Shown: positions 43,531-52,415 of the stretch, piece after piece
How positions within the stretch are numbered: the first letter of the stretch is position 1
Layout of the letters: every line of letters begins with the position of its first letter
Assembly: GCF_030160635.1 (NCBI RefSeq)
Contig: NZ_BSOS01000025.1
Location: 1 to 61,732 of the forward strand
Direction: 5' to 3'
Length of the DNA: 61,732 nucleotides
Origin: Acidocella aquatica
Lineage (GTDB): Bacteria; Pseudomonadota; Alphaproteobacteria; Acetobacterales; Acetobacteraceae
Program-made: the position numbers and the translations under genes
The notes under the pieces: model-generated
What the model saw: only the letters and a program-made list of their open reading frames with translations
Told to the model about the DNA's origin: nothing
Databases searched by the model: none

Positions 43531-44595
43531 ATGATGAGCCGATTGGCTGAGCAGACCCAGGCTGAACAGAGTCGGGGCGCACAGGTTGCCCTGGTGGCGA
43601 CTTTGGGACTTTTGCCGTTTCTTGATGAAATTGGTGCGGATGCCGGCCGGGTGATGGGGCCGGCCGGGATTGATGCCAGCCGGCTGAACGGCGCCAGCGA
43701 GGGCAGCCTGGCGCTTTCAGCCTATGTGGACATGATGGAGCGGGCGGCGAAAATTTCCCGCTGCGATAATTTCGGGCTGCGCTATGGGCGGCAGTTTCCG
43801 GCCTCCAGCCACGGGCTGGTGGGCGATATCGCACTGGCGGCGCCGACCATCGGCGCCGCGTTGCGCCAGTTCGTGGATTTGTTCCCGCTGCACCAGGAGG
43901 CCAGCCAGGTCGGCTTGCGCGCCGAGGGCGGGTTGCTGCGGCTGGAGTACCGGATTCTCGATTGGCGGATATTCGACCGGCGCCAGGATGCGGAGTTGAC
44001 CATCGCGATGTTCCAGAACCTGCTGCGGCATGCGTTCGGGCCTGGGTTTGTGCCCGAGGAGGTGCATTTTGAGCATCCGAACCCAGGGCATTGCGGCGAG
44101 CATGAGGAGACGTTCGGCGCGCCGGTGTATTTTGGCCAGTGCACCAATGCCATTGCCTTCCGCCCGCGCGATTTGAACCGGGCGATGCCTGGCGCGGATG
44201 CGGGGAAATTCTCGCGCCTGCTGGCCGAGGCCTGCATGCGCCGGTTGCCGCGCGGGGCGGTGCCGCTGGCGGAGCGGGTGCGCGGGGAAATTCGCGCCCG
44301 GCTGCCCGATGGGTATCCGCCCATGGAAGAGGTGGCCGATGCGCTGGGCGTGGCGCGCTGGACCCTGCAGCGGCGGCTGGGGGAGGCGGGGCTCAGCTAT
44401 TCGGATGCCGTGCAGCAGGTGCGCCAGGCGCTGGCGCTTAGCTATTTGTCGCTGCCGCATCTCTCGATCTCGAGCATCGGCCAGTTGCTGGGCTATGCCG
44501 AGCTGAGCCCGTTCAGCCGGGCGTGCCGCCGCTGGTTTGGCGCGCCGCCGGAGCAGGTGCGCGCGGAGCGGCTTTGCGGGAAAAAAACCGTCTGA
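43531..44595 (+). CDS. AraC-family transcriptional regulator (OruR/ArgR-like)
   Basis: A 354-residue regulator with an N-terminal AraC-type ligand domain (about 30-220; the QFPASSHGLVGDIALAAPT region resembles the arabinose-binding-like domain of OruR-type proteins) and a C-terminal AraC helix-turn-helix pair (EEVADALGVARWTLQRRL and SISSIGQLLGYAELSPFSRACRRWFG). OruR-type proteins control ornithine, arginine or amine metabolism, which fits regulation of the adjacent polyamine importer. Its last 83 bp are shared with the convergent DMT gene. Confidence 0.88.
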   Translation: MMSRLAEQTQAEQSRGAQVALVATLGLLPFLDEIGADAGRVMGPAGIDASRLNGASEGSLALSAYVDMMERAAKISRCDNFGLRYGRQFPASSHGLVGDIALAAPTIGAALRQFVDLFPLHQEASQVGLRAEGGLLRLEYRILDWRIFDRRQDAELTIAMFQNLLRHAFGPGFVPEEVHFEHPNPGHCGEHEETFGAPVYFGQCTNAIAFRPRDLNRAMPGADAGKFSRLLAEACMRRLPRGAVPLAERVRGEIRARLPDGYPPMEEVADALGVARWTLQRRLGEAGLSYSDAVQQVRQALALSYLSLPHLSISSIGQLLGYAELSPFSRACRRWFGAPPEQVRAERLCGKKTV

Positions 44596-45451
44596 ACGGC
44601 TCGGTCAAAATGCCGGTCACGATCATGCCGGCGCCAGCGATGGTGGCGAGGCCCATCGGGTCGCCCGCCACGGCGCCGACGGCGCCCGCCCAGACCGGCT
44701 CCATGGCAAAGATGACACTGGCCCGCAGCGCCGGAACGCGCGCCTGCCCCCAGGCCTGACCGAACATGATGATGCTGGTGGCGGCACCCAGGCCGATGGT
44801 GCTGTACCAAAAGGGCGGGTAGGCCCAGGGCACGGCAGCGCCGGTAAGCAGGTTGGTGCCCAGGCTGAGCACCGCCACCACGCTCATCTGCGCGACCGCC
44901 AGGCGCAGCGGATTGCAGCGCGGGGCGTAGCGGCTGAGCAGAATGATCTCGAGCGCGCAGGCAAGCGCGGCGGCGAGGGTCAGCCAGTCGCCCAGGGAAA
45001 GCTGGAACACGCCGCCCTTGGGGTGCGCGAGCAGGGCGAGCCCGGCGAAGGCCAGGATGATGGCGAGAAGGCCGGTCCACCCCGGGGGCTTGCGAAACAG
45101 CAGCAGCTGCAACATCGGCACCAGGGGCACATAAAGCGCGGTGAAAAAGGCCGAGCGGCTGGAGGCGATATCCGTAAGCCCCTGGGCCTGCAGCGCGTAA
45201 CCCGCGAAGAGCGAGGTGCCGATGAAAAAACCCGCGCGCCATTCGGCGAGGCGGGGCCAGGACGGGCGGGTGATGCCCGCGAGCAGCGCGGCGCCAATGG
45301 CAAAACGCAGGCCAACCAGCGCCAGGGCGCCGCCATGCGCCAGGCCAAGCTTGATGACCAGAAAGGTGAAACCCCAGATCATGGTGATAAAAACCAGGAC
45401 CAGTTCAGGAGGGATCTTGCCGCGCCCCTCGGTGGCGGTTGCGTGAGTCAT
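44513..45451 (-). CDS. DMT-superfamily transporter (EamA domains)
   Basis: A 312-residue inner-membrane protein with ten hydrophobic segments in two EamA repeats, the first opening MIWGFTFLVIKLGL. Such proteins export amino acids, amines or metabolites. ATG 45451 is used because homology starts there; the frame is open further upstream to 45580 into the promoter region of exbB. The C-terminal about 27 residues (basic, Ala/Pro-rich) are encoded inside the 3' end of the AraC gene on the other strand, an extension beyond the last membrane segment. Confidence 0.85.
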   Translation of the reverse strand: MTHATATEGRGKIPPELVLVFITMIWGFTFLVIKLGLAHGGALALVGLRFAIGAALLAGITRPSWPRLAEWRAGFFIGTSLFAGYALQAQGLTDIASSRSAFFTALYVPLVPMLQLLLFRKPPGWTGLLAIILAFAGLALLAHPKGGVFQLSLGDWLTLAAALACALEIILLSRYAPRCNPLRLAVAQMSVVAVLSLGTNLLTGAAVPWAYPPFWYSTIGLGAATSIIMFGQAWGQARVPALRASVIFAMEPVWAGAVGAVAGDPMGLATIAGAGMIVTGILTEPFRRFFSRKAAPRAPAPAARQTSGGTPG

Positions 45452-45595
45452 ACGGTGAGGTCTTAGCTCGGGGGCGGCTCTGGGGCAAAGCGCCGCCGGT
45501 GCGCTTGTCCCGGCGATCGTTACTGACACAAATCTATCACACTGCGGGGACCCAAGTTGCTGTATCGGCCACCCGAACACTGTGAGGGTTAGAAA
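45452..45595. promoter_or_regulatory. Divergent region between DMT gene and exbB
   Basis: This 144-bp gap must hold promoters for the DMT transporter (leftward) and exbB-exbD (rightward). TTGTCC at 45508 and the AT-rich segment ACAAATCTATC around 45530 could form part of the exbB promoter, but the -10 is poor. GAGGGTTAGAAA precedes the exbB GTG. No Fur-like box was recognised. Confidence 0.35.
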
Positions 45596-46276
45596 GTGAG
45601 CATCGCATATATTATCTATCTCGCCGATTATTCGGATGGGGTACTCTATGTCCTGGCAACGCTGCTGATGGTGGCGCTGGCGGTTATGATCGACCGCGCC
45701 TGGTCATTGCGCAGCACGATTTTGCGCGGCAAATCAATCATCCGCGCGACCGCCGAGAAATCCGCGCTCTCGCACCAGGACCTCACCGGCCTGCTGCAAA
45801 CCGCCGGCAACCTGCCGGAAGCCGCCCTGCTGGACACCGCAATCCGCCATCTCGACACCGCTGATGCCGAGGGCATGGCCAACCGGCTTGACGAGTCGAT
45901 CATGCTGATCGCCCCCATGCTCGACCGCCGCCTGTGGATTCTCGACACCGTGGTGACCCTGGCGCCCCTGCTCGGCCTCTTTGGCACCATCATCGGCATG
46001 TTCCATGCGTTTAACGTGCTGGCCCAGCCCGGCCACGCGCCGGCTGAAGTGACCGGCGGCGTTGCCGATGCGCTCGTCGCCACCGCGTTTGGTATTTTCA
46101 TCGCGATGCTGGGGCTCACCGGCTTCAACGCGCTGAGCAACCAGGTGCAGCTGATCGTGCACCAGCTCGACTCGATGAAGATGATGATCGTGAACCGCAC
46201 CGACGGTTCTCCCATGGTGCCCTCACGCGGCAGGCCGGCCCAGCCCCAGACCAGCCCGCGGCTGGTGAACGCCTGA
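45596..46276 (+). CDS. exbB: ExbB/TolQ-family proton channel subunit
   Basis: A 226-residue MotA/TolQ/ExbB-type inner-membrane protein with three transmembrane segments (about 12-30, 120-140, 160-182), including TLAPLLGLFGTIIGMFHAF and ATAFGIFIAMLGL. The start is GTG at 45596 with a GAGGG sequence upstream. exbD follows 4 nt later. With TonB at 49315 it energises uptake through the outer-membrane receptor encoded between them. Confidence 0.9.
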   Translation: MSIAYIIYLADYSDGVLYVLATLLMVALAVMIDRAWSLRSTILRGKSIIRATAEKSALSHQDLTGLLQTAGNLPEAALLDTAIRHLDTADAEGMANRLDESIMLIAPMLDRRLWILDTVVTLAPLLGLFGTIIGMFHAFNVLAQPGHAPAEVTGGVADALVATAFGIFIAMLGLTGFNALSNQVQLIVHQLDSMKMMIVNRTDGSPMVPSRGRPAQPQTSPRLVNA

Positions 46277-46280
46277 ACCG

Positions 46281-46691
46281 ATGAAAATGCGTTATTTCGA
46301 GCGCCGCAAGGCGCGCATCGAGATCATTCCGATGATCGACGTGATGCTGTTCCTGCTTGTGTTCTTTGTCATCGTGACATTGCAGATGATCCCCGACGCC
46401 GGGGTGAACCTGCAACTGCCGACCTCCAGCCAGGCCGACACACTGCCGCATCCGAAATTCACCGTGAACGTGCTGCCCGACGGGACGATCAAGGTGAAGG
46501 ACCAGGTGATGACGCCGGACCAGTTGACGGCGATGTTCCAGGCCGACGGCGCGCCTGACAAAACCGACCTGACGATCGCCACCGACAAGACCACGCCGTT
46601 TCAGGATTTCATGAGCGTGATCGATGCCGCCCGTAAGGCCGGGGTTACGGATATCGGTATCGCCGCCCAGCCGGTGCCTGGCGGAAGTTAG
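46281..46691 (+). CDS. exbD: ExbD/TolR-family protein
   Basis: A 136-residue protein with a single N-terminal transmembrane segment (about 17-36) containing the proton-path aspartate in EIIPMIDVMLFLLVFF, then a periplasmic domain. It partners with ExbB. A strong terminator follows at 46713-46752, so exbB-exbD form their own transcript separate from the receptor. Confidence 0.92.
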   Translation: MKMRYFERRKARIEIIPMIDVMLFLLVFFVIVTLQMIPDAGVNLQLPTSSQADTLPHPKFTVNVLPDGTIKVKDQVMTPDQLTAMFQADGAPDKTDLTIATDKTTPFQDFMSVIDAARKAGVTDIGIAAQPVPGGS

Positions 46692-46712
46692 GTTTTGTTG
46701 AGCTACTGACTT

Positions 46713-46752
46713 AAAAAAAACCCGCCCGGCCGTTTGGTCCGGCGGGTTTTTT
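46713..46752 (+). terminator. Rho-independent terminator of exbB-exbD
   Basis: AACCCGCCCGG pairs with CCGGCGGGTT (one bulged C) around a short loop, preceded by an A-run and followed by TTTTTTGTTG. This is the best intrinsic terminator in the window and lies about 22 nt after exbD. The A-run means it could also work in reverse. Confidence 0.9.
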
Positions 46753-46897
46753 GTTGCGATTTGAGTGACACAAAAGGGTCACGGATTGTTCGCAAAACTG
46801 ACACCGCTTTTTACCCCGTGGTAGGGTATCGGCCTCCCCGTGTATCTACGCCGCTCGCATTGGGACGGGCGCGATTATAAAACAGGGGCTTTAAACA

Positions 46898-49207
46898 ATG
46901 AATTCCGCAAACACGTTCCGGCGCGCCTTGCGCCGGGCATCATCGCACCGGGCATTGGCATTCGCCCTGGCCGGGCTGGCCTTGGCCACCGCAACCGCGC
47001 ACGCGCAAACCAGCACCGCGCCGGTGAACCTCGATCTCGGCGCCGTGCTCGCCACCGGCACGGCCGACACCGCCCTGCTGGCCAGCACACCCGGCACCGC
47101 GCCGAATGAAGCGCCGTCGCTGACGCCGCTGCACTCGACGCAGCCGACCTCGGTGGTGAGCAAGAAGACCATCGAGAACCAGCTCATCGGGACGCAGAGC
47201 TTCGCCGACATCGCCAAGCTCACGCCCTCGGTCTCCGCGATCAGCCCGAACGGCCCCGGCCTGCAGGAAGCCAACGGCCCGACCATCCGCGGCTTCTCCG
47301 ATGGCCAATACAACGTGACCTTCGATGGTATCCCCTTTGGTGACTCCAACGACTTCACGCATCACTCGACCTCCTTCTTCACCGCCAGCCAGATCGGCCA
47401 GACCATTGTGGACCGCGGCCCCGGCACGGCGGAAACCGTGGGCGATGCCACCTTCGGCGGCACCATCTCGCTGCGCACCATCGACCCGGCGGCGACGCGC
47501 ACCTTCACGCCGTATGGCGAATGGGGCAGCTATGATACCAACCTGGGCGGCATCCGTTATGATACCGGCTCGATCCAGTCCGCCAACGGCACCGCGGCGG
47601 TAGTTGATGCCGAACACATCCAGAGCAACGGCGGCCTGACCTTTACCGGCCAGGAGCGCACCAATTTCTTCGGCAAAATCGTGATCCCGGTGGGCGACAA
47701 CACCACCGTGACGCTGATGACCGACTACCAGAAACTGTACCAGAATTTTGCCACCGGCACGACCTCTGACCAGATCGGGTATTATGGCCCGAGCTATTCC
47801 AACAGCAGCGACCCGACCCAGCAGAACTACTACAAATACAACGCAGACCATATCGTAACCGATATGAACTACATCGACGTGCAGTCGAACTTCGGCGATG
47901 GCTGGCTCTATGACGGCAAAATTTACACCTACGGCTATTATCATCACGGCCTGAACGGCGCGGATGCCAACGGCCAGGGCCTGCCGGGGCAGCCGCTGCC
48001 AGCCGGCGCGGTTCCAAATCTGGTTGCCTACACGCCGACCGGCGCGGCGGTCACCGGTGTTCCGGGCCAGCAGATGAAGATGGATTACCGCTCGGTCGGC
48101 ACCATCCAGCGTTTGCAGAAGGATTTCGACTGGGGCGATATCAAGACCGGCCTGTGGTTCGACCATCAGGTGAACACCCGCTTCCAGCAGGAAGTGATCC
48201 TGAACTCAGGCAATGTGCCGAACTATCTGGCCAACGGCACCGCGCCCACCATCGACCGTTTGCAGTATAACCAGCTCTATACCTTCCAGCCCTATGGGCA
48301 GGTGGATTACAAGCCGATTGACGGGCTGACCCTGACCGCCGGTTTGAAATACGCTTTCTTCAAGCGCGCGCTGAAGGCGCCGTTCAACCAGACCACGCAG
48401 TCACCGCAGGGCTTTGAGCATAATTACGACAAGATGCTCCCCTCTTTCGAGGCAAAATACGACGTCAACCCGAACCTCTCGGTTTATGGGCAGGCGGCGG
48501 AAGGGTTTCTGGCGCCGAACCTGAACACTTTCTATACCAACCAGATCACGTTCAACAGCGTGAAGCCTGAAAACACCGTCAACCTGCAGGCCGGCTTCGC
48601 CTATCAGGGGCCGCATCTGGCGATGGGCGGGGATATCTATCACATCCACTTCCAGAACTACATCAACCACACTGGTTCCGGCACCAACAAGATCTTCTAC
48701 AACCAGGGCGGCGTGATCTATCGCGGTATCGAGGGCGATACGACCTACAGCTTCGATAACGGCCTCAGCCTGTTTGTGAACGCCGGCTATAACCAGGCGT
48801 ATCAGACCTCAACCAACCTCAACATTACGCAGGCGCCGCAATTCACCTCCAACTTCGGCGCGATCTACGACAAGAACGGCATCTATGCCTCGGTGATGGA
48901 CCAGTGGACCGGCGGTGAATATTCCGGCACCACCGGAATCGGCGCTTATGCCAACAGCCCGGCCGGCGGCAAGTCCCCGGGCGGCTGGTACAATCCGTAT
49001 AACGTCGTCAACCTCGCGGCGGGCTATACGTTCAACCATCTCAGCCCGAACCTGAGCCAGATCAAGGTGAAGCTGAACGTGAACAACATCACCAATCAGA
49101 AACAGGCGATCTTCGACAACGGCACCGATGCGGCGGGCCAGACCTGGTATTATGTACTGGGCGGGACCTCGGCTTTTGTGTCACTCTCGGTGCCGATCAA
49201 CTTCTGA
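46898..49207 (+). CDS. TonB-dependent outer-membrane receptor
   Basis: A 769-residue receptor with a signal peptide (about 1-36, ending in ATAHA), a plug domain (about 75-200; FADIAKLTPSVSAISP and PTIRGFSDGQYNVTFDGIPF) and a 22-strand beta-barrel rich in aromatic residues, ending in the C-terminal signature FVSLSVPINF with terminal phenylalanine. No obvious TonB box sequence could be pinpointed. No siderophore synthesis, heme or cobalamin genes are nearby, so the ligand is unknown. The 200-bp leader after the exbD terminator should hold its own promoter. Confidence 0.92.
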   Translation: MNSANTFRRALRRASSHRALAFALAGLALATATAHAQTSTAPVNLDLGAVLATGTADTALLASTPGTAPNEAPSLTPLHSTQPTSVVSKKTIENQLIGTQSFADIAKLTPSVSAISPNGPGLQEANGPTIRGFSDGQYNVTFDGIPFGDSNDFTHHSTSFFTASQIGQTIVDRGPGTAETVGDATFGGTISLRTIDPAATRTFTPYGEWGSYDTNLGGIRYDTGSIQSANGTAAVVDAEHIQSNGGLTFTGQERTNFFGKIVIPVGDNTTVTLMTDYQKLYQNFATGTTSDQIGYYGPSYSNSSDPTQQNYYKYNADHIVTDMNYIDVQSNFGDGWLYDGKIYTYGYYHHGLNGADANGQGLPGQPLPAGAVPNLVAYTPTGAAVTGVPGQQMKMDYRSVGTIQRLQKDFDWGDIKTGLWFDHQVNTRFQQEVILNSGNVPNYLANGTAPTIDRLQYNQLYTFQPYGQVDYKPIDGLTLTAGLKYAFFKRALKAPFNQTTQSPQGFEHNYDKMLPSFEAKYDVNPNLSVYGQAAEGFLAPNLNTFYTNQITFNSVKPENTVNLQAGFAYQGPHLAMGGDIYHIHFQNYINHTGSGTNKIFYNQGGVIYRGIEGDTTYSFDNGLSLFVNAGYNQAYQTSTNLNITQAPQFTSNFGAIYDKNGIYASVMDQWTGGEYSGTTGIGAYANSPAGGKSPGGWYNPYNVVNLAAGYTFNHLSPNLSQIKVKLNVNNITNQKQAIFDNGTDAAGQTWYYVLGGTSAFVSLSVPINF

Positions 49208-49244
49208 ACTTTGTGACAGTTTAGAGAAACTGCGGCTGAACAAG

Positions 49245-49272
49245 TCAAGGCCCGGCGTAAGCCGGGCCTTGA
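49245..49272 (+). terminator. Hairpin after the TonB-dependent receptor
   Basis: A perfect 12-bp stem (TCAAGGCCCGGC with its complement, loop GTAA) lies about 38 nt after the receptor stop and 43 nt before tonB. No U-tract follows. It may attenuate transcription into tonB or protect the receptor mRNA. Confidence 0.65.
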
Positions 49273-49314
49273 TGCGTTAGAAGCCCGAACGATAAACAAA
49301 TAGATCTGGTACGA

Positions 49315-50028
49315 ATGTCTGAAACGATGAACTCCCCCTGGATGAACCAAAGCACGGGCAACCGGAGCTTCGCCGCCGCCATGGGCGTGGGACTGTTGCT
49401 GGAACTGGCCGCACTTGGCGTGCTGCTGCCGATTATGGCCCATAAGGAAACACCGGCGCTGACCCCCTCTGTGGTAAAACTCTCGATGGTGCCGCCGCCG
49501 CCCAAACCCGCGCCGCCGCCGCCGGTGCCTGTGCCTGTGCCGCCCACGCCCATTGCGCCCCCGGTGCCCAAACATGTCACCCCGCCGCCGCCAAAACCCT
49601 CACCGCATCATGTTGTGCAGCATGTGCCTGTGCCCAAGCCGGTTCCACCGCCGCCGGCCGTGAAGCCGCAGCCGGTAGTGCCGCCGCAACCGGTGGTGCC
49701 GCCCGCGCCGAGTGCCGGTGATGTCGATGTGTTCAGCGCCTCGATAAAGGCCGCGCTACAGGCGCATGCCAACGAGGTGTATCCGCAGGCCGCGCAGATG
49801 GCTCATGAAGCAGGTTCACCGAAGCTGACGTTCACCTATTTGAACGGGGTGGTGACGAATATCGCGCTGACGCAATCGAGCGGGTATCCGTTACTGGATT
49901 CGGCCGCGCTGCAAGACGCGCGGATTGCGCAATACCCTGCCCCGCCGCCTGGTTTTGCCGGGCGGACGTATCAGATCATCGTGACGGTGGATTTCCGCAT
50001 GGCGGCTGTCAGCATCGACGGGGATTAG
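49315..50028 (+). CDS. tonB: TonB energy transducer
   Basis: A 237-residue TonB-family protein. After a short cytoplasmic N-terminus there is one transmembrane segment (about 22-42), a long proline-rich stretch (about 58-140) with lysine/valine-proline repeats that spans the periplasm, and a C-terminal TonB domain (VFSASIKAALQ to the end) including the conserved SSGYPLLDSAAL. It lies just downstream of the receptor and acts with ExbB/ExbD encoded upstream. Confidence 0.92.
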   Translation: MSETMNSPWMNQSTGNRSFAAAMGVGLLLELAALGVLLPIMAHKETPALTPSVVKLSMVPPPPKPAPPPPVPVPVPPTPIAPPVPKHVTPPPPKPSPHHVVQHVPVPKPVPPPPAVKPQPVVPPQPVVPPAPSAGDVDVFSASIKAALQAHANEVYPQAAQMAHEAGSPKLTFTYLNGVVTNIALTQSSGYPLLDSAALQDARIAQYPAPPPGFAGRTYQIIVTVDFRMAAVSIDGD

Positions 50029-50091
50029 TTTCTTATCAATAAGTTAACCCGCTCGGGTTGATGCTCCTGCGTCAATTCGAGCCTATTGATC

Positions 50092-50125
50092 TAGCGCCTG
50101 ATCGCACTTAAAGCGATCAGCGCTA
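50092..50125. terminator. Bidirectional terminator between tonB and DUF2147 gene
   Basis: TAGCGC-C-TGATCGC pairs with GCGATCAGCGCTA (one bulged base) around a 7-nt loop in the gap between convergent genes. The right arm includes the stop codon of the DUF2147 gene. A smaller AACCCG/CGGGTT hairpin lies at 50046-50059. Confidence 0.65.
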
Positions 50126-50599
50126 ACCGGGCGCGCGCGGGAGTTTGCAGCCCACGGGTATCTGCCCGTTATAGGGAAGCCAAGTCTGAGTCTGGCCGAA
50201 GATCGGCAGCCCCAGATAACCACGCATCCGCAAATGATGGCTCATATCCAGCGCGATGCTGGCCTGGTAGACATTGCCGTTGCGTGGGTCGAGCACTGTG
50301 CCCACCCAGGCGCTGGCGCCGCTATTGTTCAGCACCAAGGCTGTTTGCAAAATTGCCTCTCCACACTGCGGCTGGCCGCGCCAATCCACCGGCATCGGGT
50401 CAGTCTGATGCTTGAGAGCAATGCCTACGATCCGGCCGCAGAGCTGGCCGCCACAAGGGCCCACCTGAATCACGGCGGAATGGTCGGCGGTTAACCAATT
50501 GCCAATAGGCGGGGTGGGCGAGGCGCTGGCGGCGAGCGCCGCGGTCCCCCCACACAACAAAGTTGCCAAAAGCCAAAGGCCGCGCAAAAAGCGAAGCAA
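50123..50599 (-). CDS. DUF2147-family exported protein
   Basis: A protein of about 158 residues resembling DUF2147. From TTG 50599, with GGGAGA about 9 nt upstream, it begins with a basic tip and a hydrophobic signal peptide (cleavage near ALAAS), followed by GNWLTADHSAVIQVGPCGGQLCGRIVGI, the typical DUF2147 opening. A start at an ATG at 50770 is possible but would place about 57 non-homologous residues before the signal. The two cysteines in CGGQLC may form a disulfide. Family function is unknown; members are periplasmic or secreted. Confidence 0.75.
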   Translation of the reverse strand: MLRFLRGLWLLATLLCGGTAALAASASPTPPIGNWLTADHSAVIQVGPCGGQLCGRIVGIALKHQTDPMPVDWRGQPQCGEAILQTALVLNNSGASAWVGTVLDPRNGNVYQASIALDMSHHLRMRGYLGLPIFGQTQTWLPYNGQIPVGCKLPRAPG

Positions 50600-50748
50600 A
50601 AAATAGTCTCCCAGACAGATCAGCGAATTTTTTCTTACGATCTGATGACACGCACCTACCAAGGTTTTCCCGCGCCGGGCCAGTGAATACTGGTGCCGCG
50701 TTGAAGATTTCGCGTAGCTGTTGCAAAAAAAGCGCATATCGGGTCCGC

Positions 50749-51171
50749 TCAGCCTATCAGCTTCAGGCAAAGTGTCAGCGCGTCGCCGCCATCCGGGTAA
50801 TAGGCCTTGCGAAACCCCGTTTGCGTAAAGCCCAGCGACGCATACAGCGCGCGGGCGGCGGCATTATCCGCCGCGACCTCCAGATGGATTGTCCGAACCC
50901 CCTGCCAGCCCGCCGCGCGAATCGCCTGGCGCATCAACGCCCCGCCAATGCCCTGCCGGGGCGCGGTGACGCCGATGGTGAGGATCTCCGCCTCGTCCAG
51001 CACAGTGCGCAGCAGCAAAAACCCGCCTCGTTCGTCGACGAAACAAACCACGCCGGGCTGGCCGAGCAGAGTCGCAAAGCTGCGCTCGTCCCAGGGGTCA
51101 CCAGGGAACGCCCCCGCATGGAGGCGCGCCAGAACAGCCGCATAGGCGGGGCCTGCCTCGATCACATCCAT
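50749..51171 (-). CDS. rimI: Ribosomal protein alanine N-acetyltransferase (GNAT)
   Basis: A 140-residue GNAT acetyltransferase. The acetyl-CoA loop appears in GVTAPRQGIGGALM, and the C-terminal part EVAADNAAARALYASLGFTQTGFRKAYY is typical of RimI, which acetylates the N-terminus of ribosomal protein bS18. ATG 51171 lies 2 nt after the tsaB stop codon, the common tsaB-rimI gene order in bacteria. An upstream in-frame extension lies inside tsaB and is not homologous. Confidence 0.9.
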   Translation of the reverse strand: MDVIEAGPAYAAVLARLHAGAFPGDPWDERSFATLLGQPGVVCFVDERGGFLLLRTVLDEAEILTIGVTAPRQGIGGALMRQAIRAAGWQGVRTIHLEVAADNAAARALYASLGFTQTGFRKAYYPDGGDALTLCLKLIG

Positions 51172-51173
51172 GG

Positions 51174-51809
51174 TTAAACCGGCGGCGGCCGCAGGCCAGC
51201 GGCGGGCAGCTTCGCCTCCGGCGGGTCGACATAAACCGGCTGCACGCAATGGGCGGGCAACCCCGCCGCCTGCCGTGCCATGGCGGCGTGAGCAACCCAC
51301 ACCGGGTCCAGCCGTCTGGCATTGGTCAGCATCACATCCCCCCCGGCCGCGGCCAGAAGCGCCGCCACCTCATTGGCGGCATCCCCCGCCACCGCCACGG
51401 GGCTTTTGGTCCGGGGCAGGTCCGCATCGGCGAATGCCTGCGCAACCCCATCACGGATCAGGAAAATCCGGTTTTTGCGCGCCCGGATTGCCACCCAGAG
51501 CGGCCGGTGCAACACCGGAAACGCCGCCGCATAACTCTCCGCCACCGTAACGCCAATCAACGGCACGCCGGCCGCCGCGGCAAAGCCGTGCGCCAGAGAG
51601 ATAGCGGTGCGCAGGCCGGTAAAGCTGCCGGGGCCTATGGTGACCGCAAGCTGCGTAATATGCCGCCCAGCCACCGCTTGTTGCAGCAGCACCGGCAATG
51701 TCTCGATCAACCCCGGGCGGCCGGGCGCAAAAAGCCTAACTGTCACGCTGCCGTCTTCAGCCAGCACGGCGATCCCGGCGCGCTCGCCCGATGCGTCAAT
51801 TGCCAGCAT
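51174..51809 (-). CDS. tsaB: tRNA threonylcarbamoyladenosine biosynthesis protein TsaB
   Basis: A 211-residue ASKHA-fold protein, the TsaB subunit that supports TsaD in making t6A at position 37 of ANN-decoding tRNAs. N-terminal MLAIDASGERAGIAVL and the VTIGPGSFTGLRTAISLAHGFA motif are diagnostic. ATG 51809 or the TTG at 51815 overlapping the nitroreductase stop (TTGA) can be the start. It belongs to a leftward unit NifU-like, nitroreductase, tsaB, rimI. Confidence 0.93.
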   Translation of the reverse strand: MLAIDASGERAGIAVLAEDGSVTVRLFAPGRPGLIETLPVLLQQAVAGRHITQLAVTIGPGSFTGLRTAISLAHGFAAAAGVPLIGVTVAESYAAAFPVLHRPLWVAIRARKNRIFLIRDGVAQAFADADLPRTKSPVAVAGDAANEVAALLAAAGGDVMLTNARRLDPVWVAHAAMARQAAGLPAHCVQPVYVDPPEAKLPAAGLRPPPV

Positions 51810-51811
51810 GC

Positions 51812-52399
51812 TCAAGCGAAAATCGCGGCCTCGTCAAAGTCGAGCTTGGGCAGGCGCGGGAACGGATGTTCGCCGGGCTTGGCGTGGCCTAGGTTGATGA
51901 GGAAATTCGCCTTCCAGCTGTTCTGGCTGAAAAAGGCACGGTTCACGATGGTTTTATCGAAGCCCGACATCGGCCCGCAATCGATCCCCATCGCGCGCGC
52001 CGCCATGATGAGATACGCGCCCTGCAGCGTGGAGTTACGGAAAGCCGTCTCCTCCGCCAGGTCCGGATTGCCAGAAAACCATCCTTTTGCATCGGCCGGC
52101 GGATAGAGCTTGGGCAGCTGCGTGTAGAACAACGCATCCTGCGCCACGATCACAGTCACCGGGGCGGCCATGGTCTTCTCCAGATTCCCGGCGCTCAATG
52201 CGGGCTTCAGCTTCTCCTTGCCCTCCGCTGTGCGGATAAACACAAAGCGCCCAGGGCAGGAGTTGGCCGAGGTCGGCCCCATTTTCACCAGATCATAGAG
52301 CGCCCTCAGCTCATCATCGGTTATCGGCTCCTCGGTAAATTCCCACTTGGTGCGGGCGCCGCGAAACAGGATATCGAGCGCGCTGTCGTCCAGAACCAT
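51812..52399 (-). CDS. RutE/HadB-type nitroreductase-family protein
   Basis: A 195-residue FMN-dependent reductase of the nitroreductase superfamily, resembling the malonic semialdehyde reductase RutE / YdfG-substitute branch. FMN-binding features include [25 protein letters not shown] start, [14 protein letters not shown] and the C-terminal [25 protein letters not shown] 52399 has AAGGAG at good distance and is preferred over a GTG at 52405. The actual substrate is uncertain, since no other rut genes are present. It sits 16 bp after the NifU-like gene. Confidence 0.85.
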   Translation of the reverse strand: MVLDDSALDILFRGARTKWEFTEEPITDDELRALYDLVKMGPTSANSCPGRFVFIRTAEGKEKLKPALSAGNLEKTMAAPVTVIVAQDALFYTQLPKLYPPADAKGWFSGNPDLAEETAFRNSTLQGAYLIMAARAMGIDCGPMSGFDKTIVNRAFFSQNSWKANFLINLGHAKPGEHPFPRLPKLDFDEAAIFA

Positions 52400-52415
52400 G
52401 ACCACTCCTTATTCT

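Noticed and set aside
46940-48166. Leftward open frame antisense to the TonB-dependent receptor
   Set aside because: Composition artefact; the receptor on the other strand has signal peptide, plug and barrel features.
49500-49720. GC-rich proline-codon tracts in tonB considered as a simple-sequence repeat
   Set aside because: The tract is coding and explains itself as the proline-rich periplasmic spacer of TonB.
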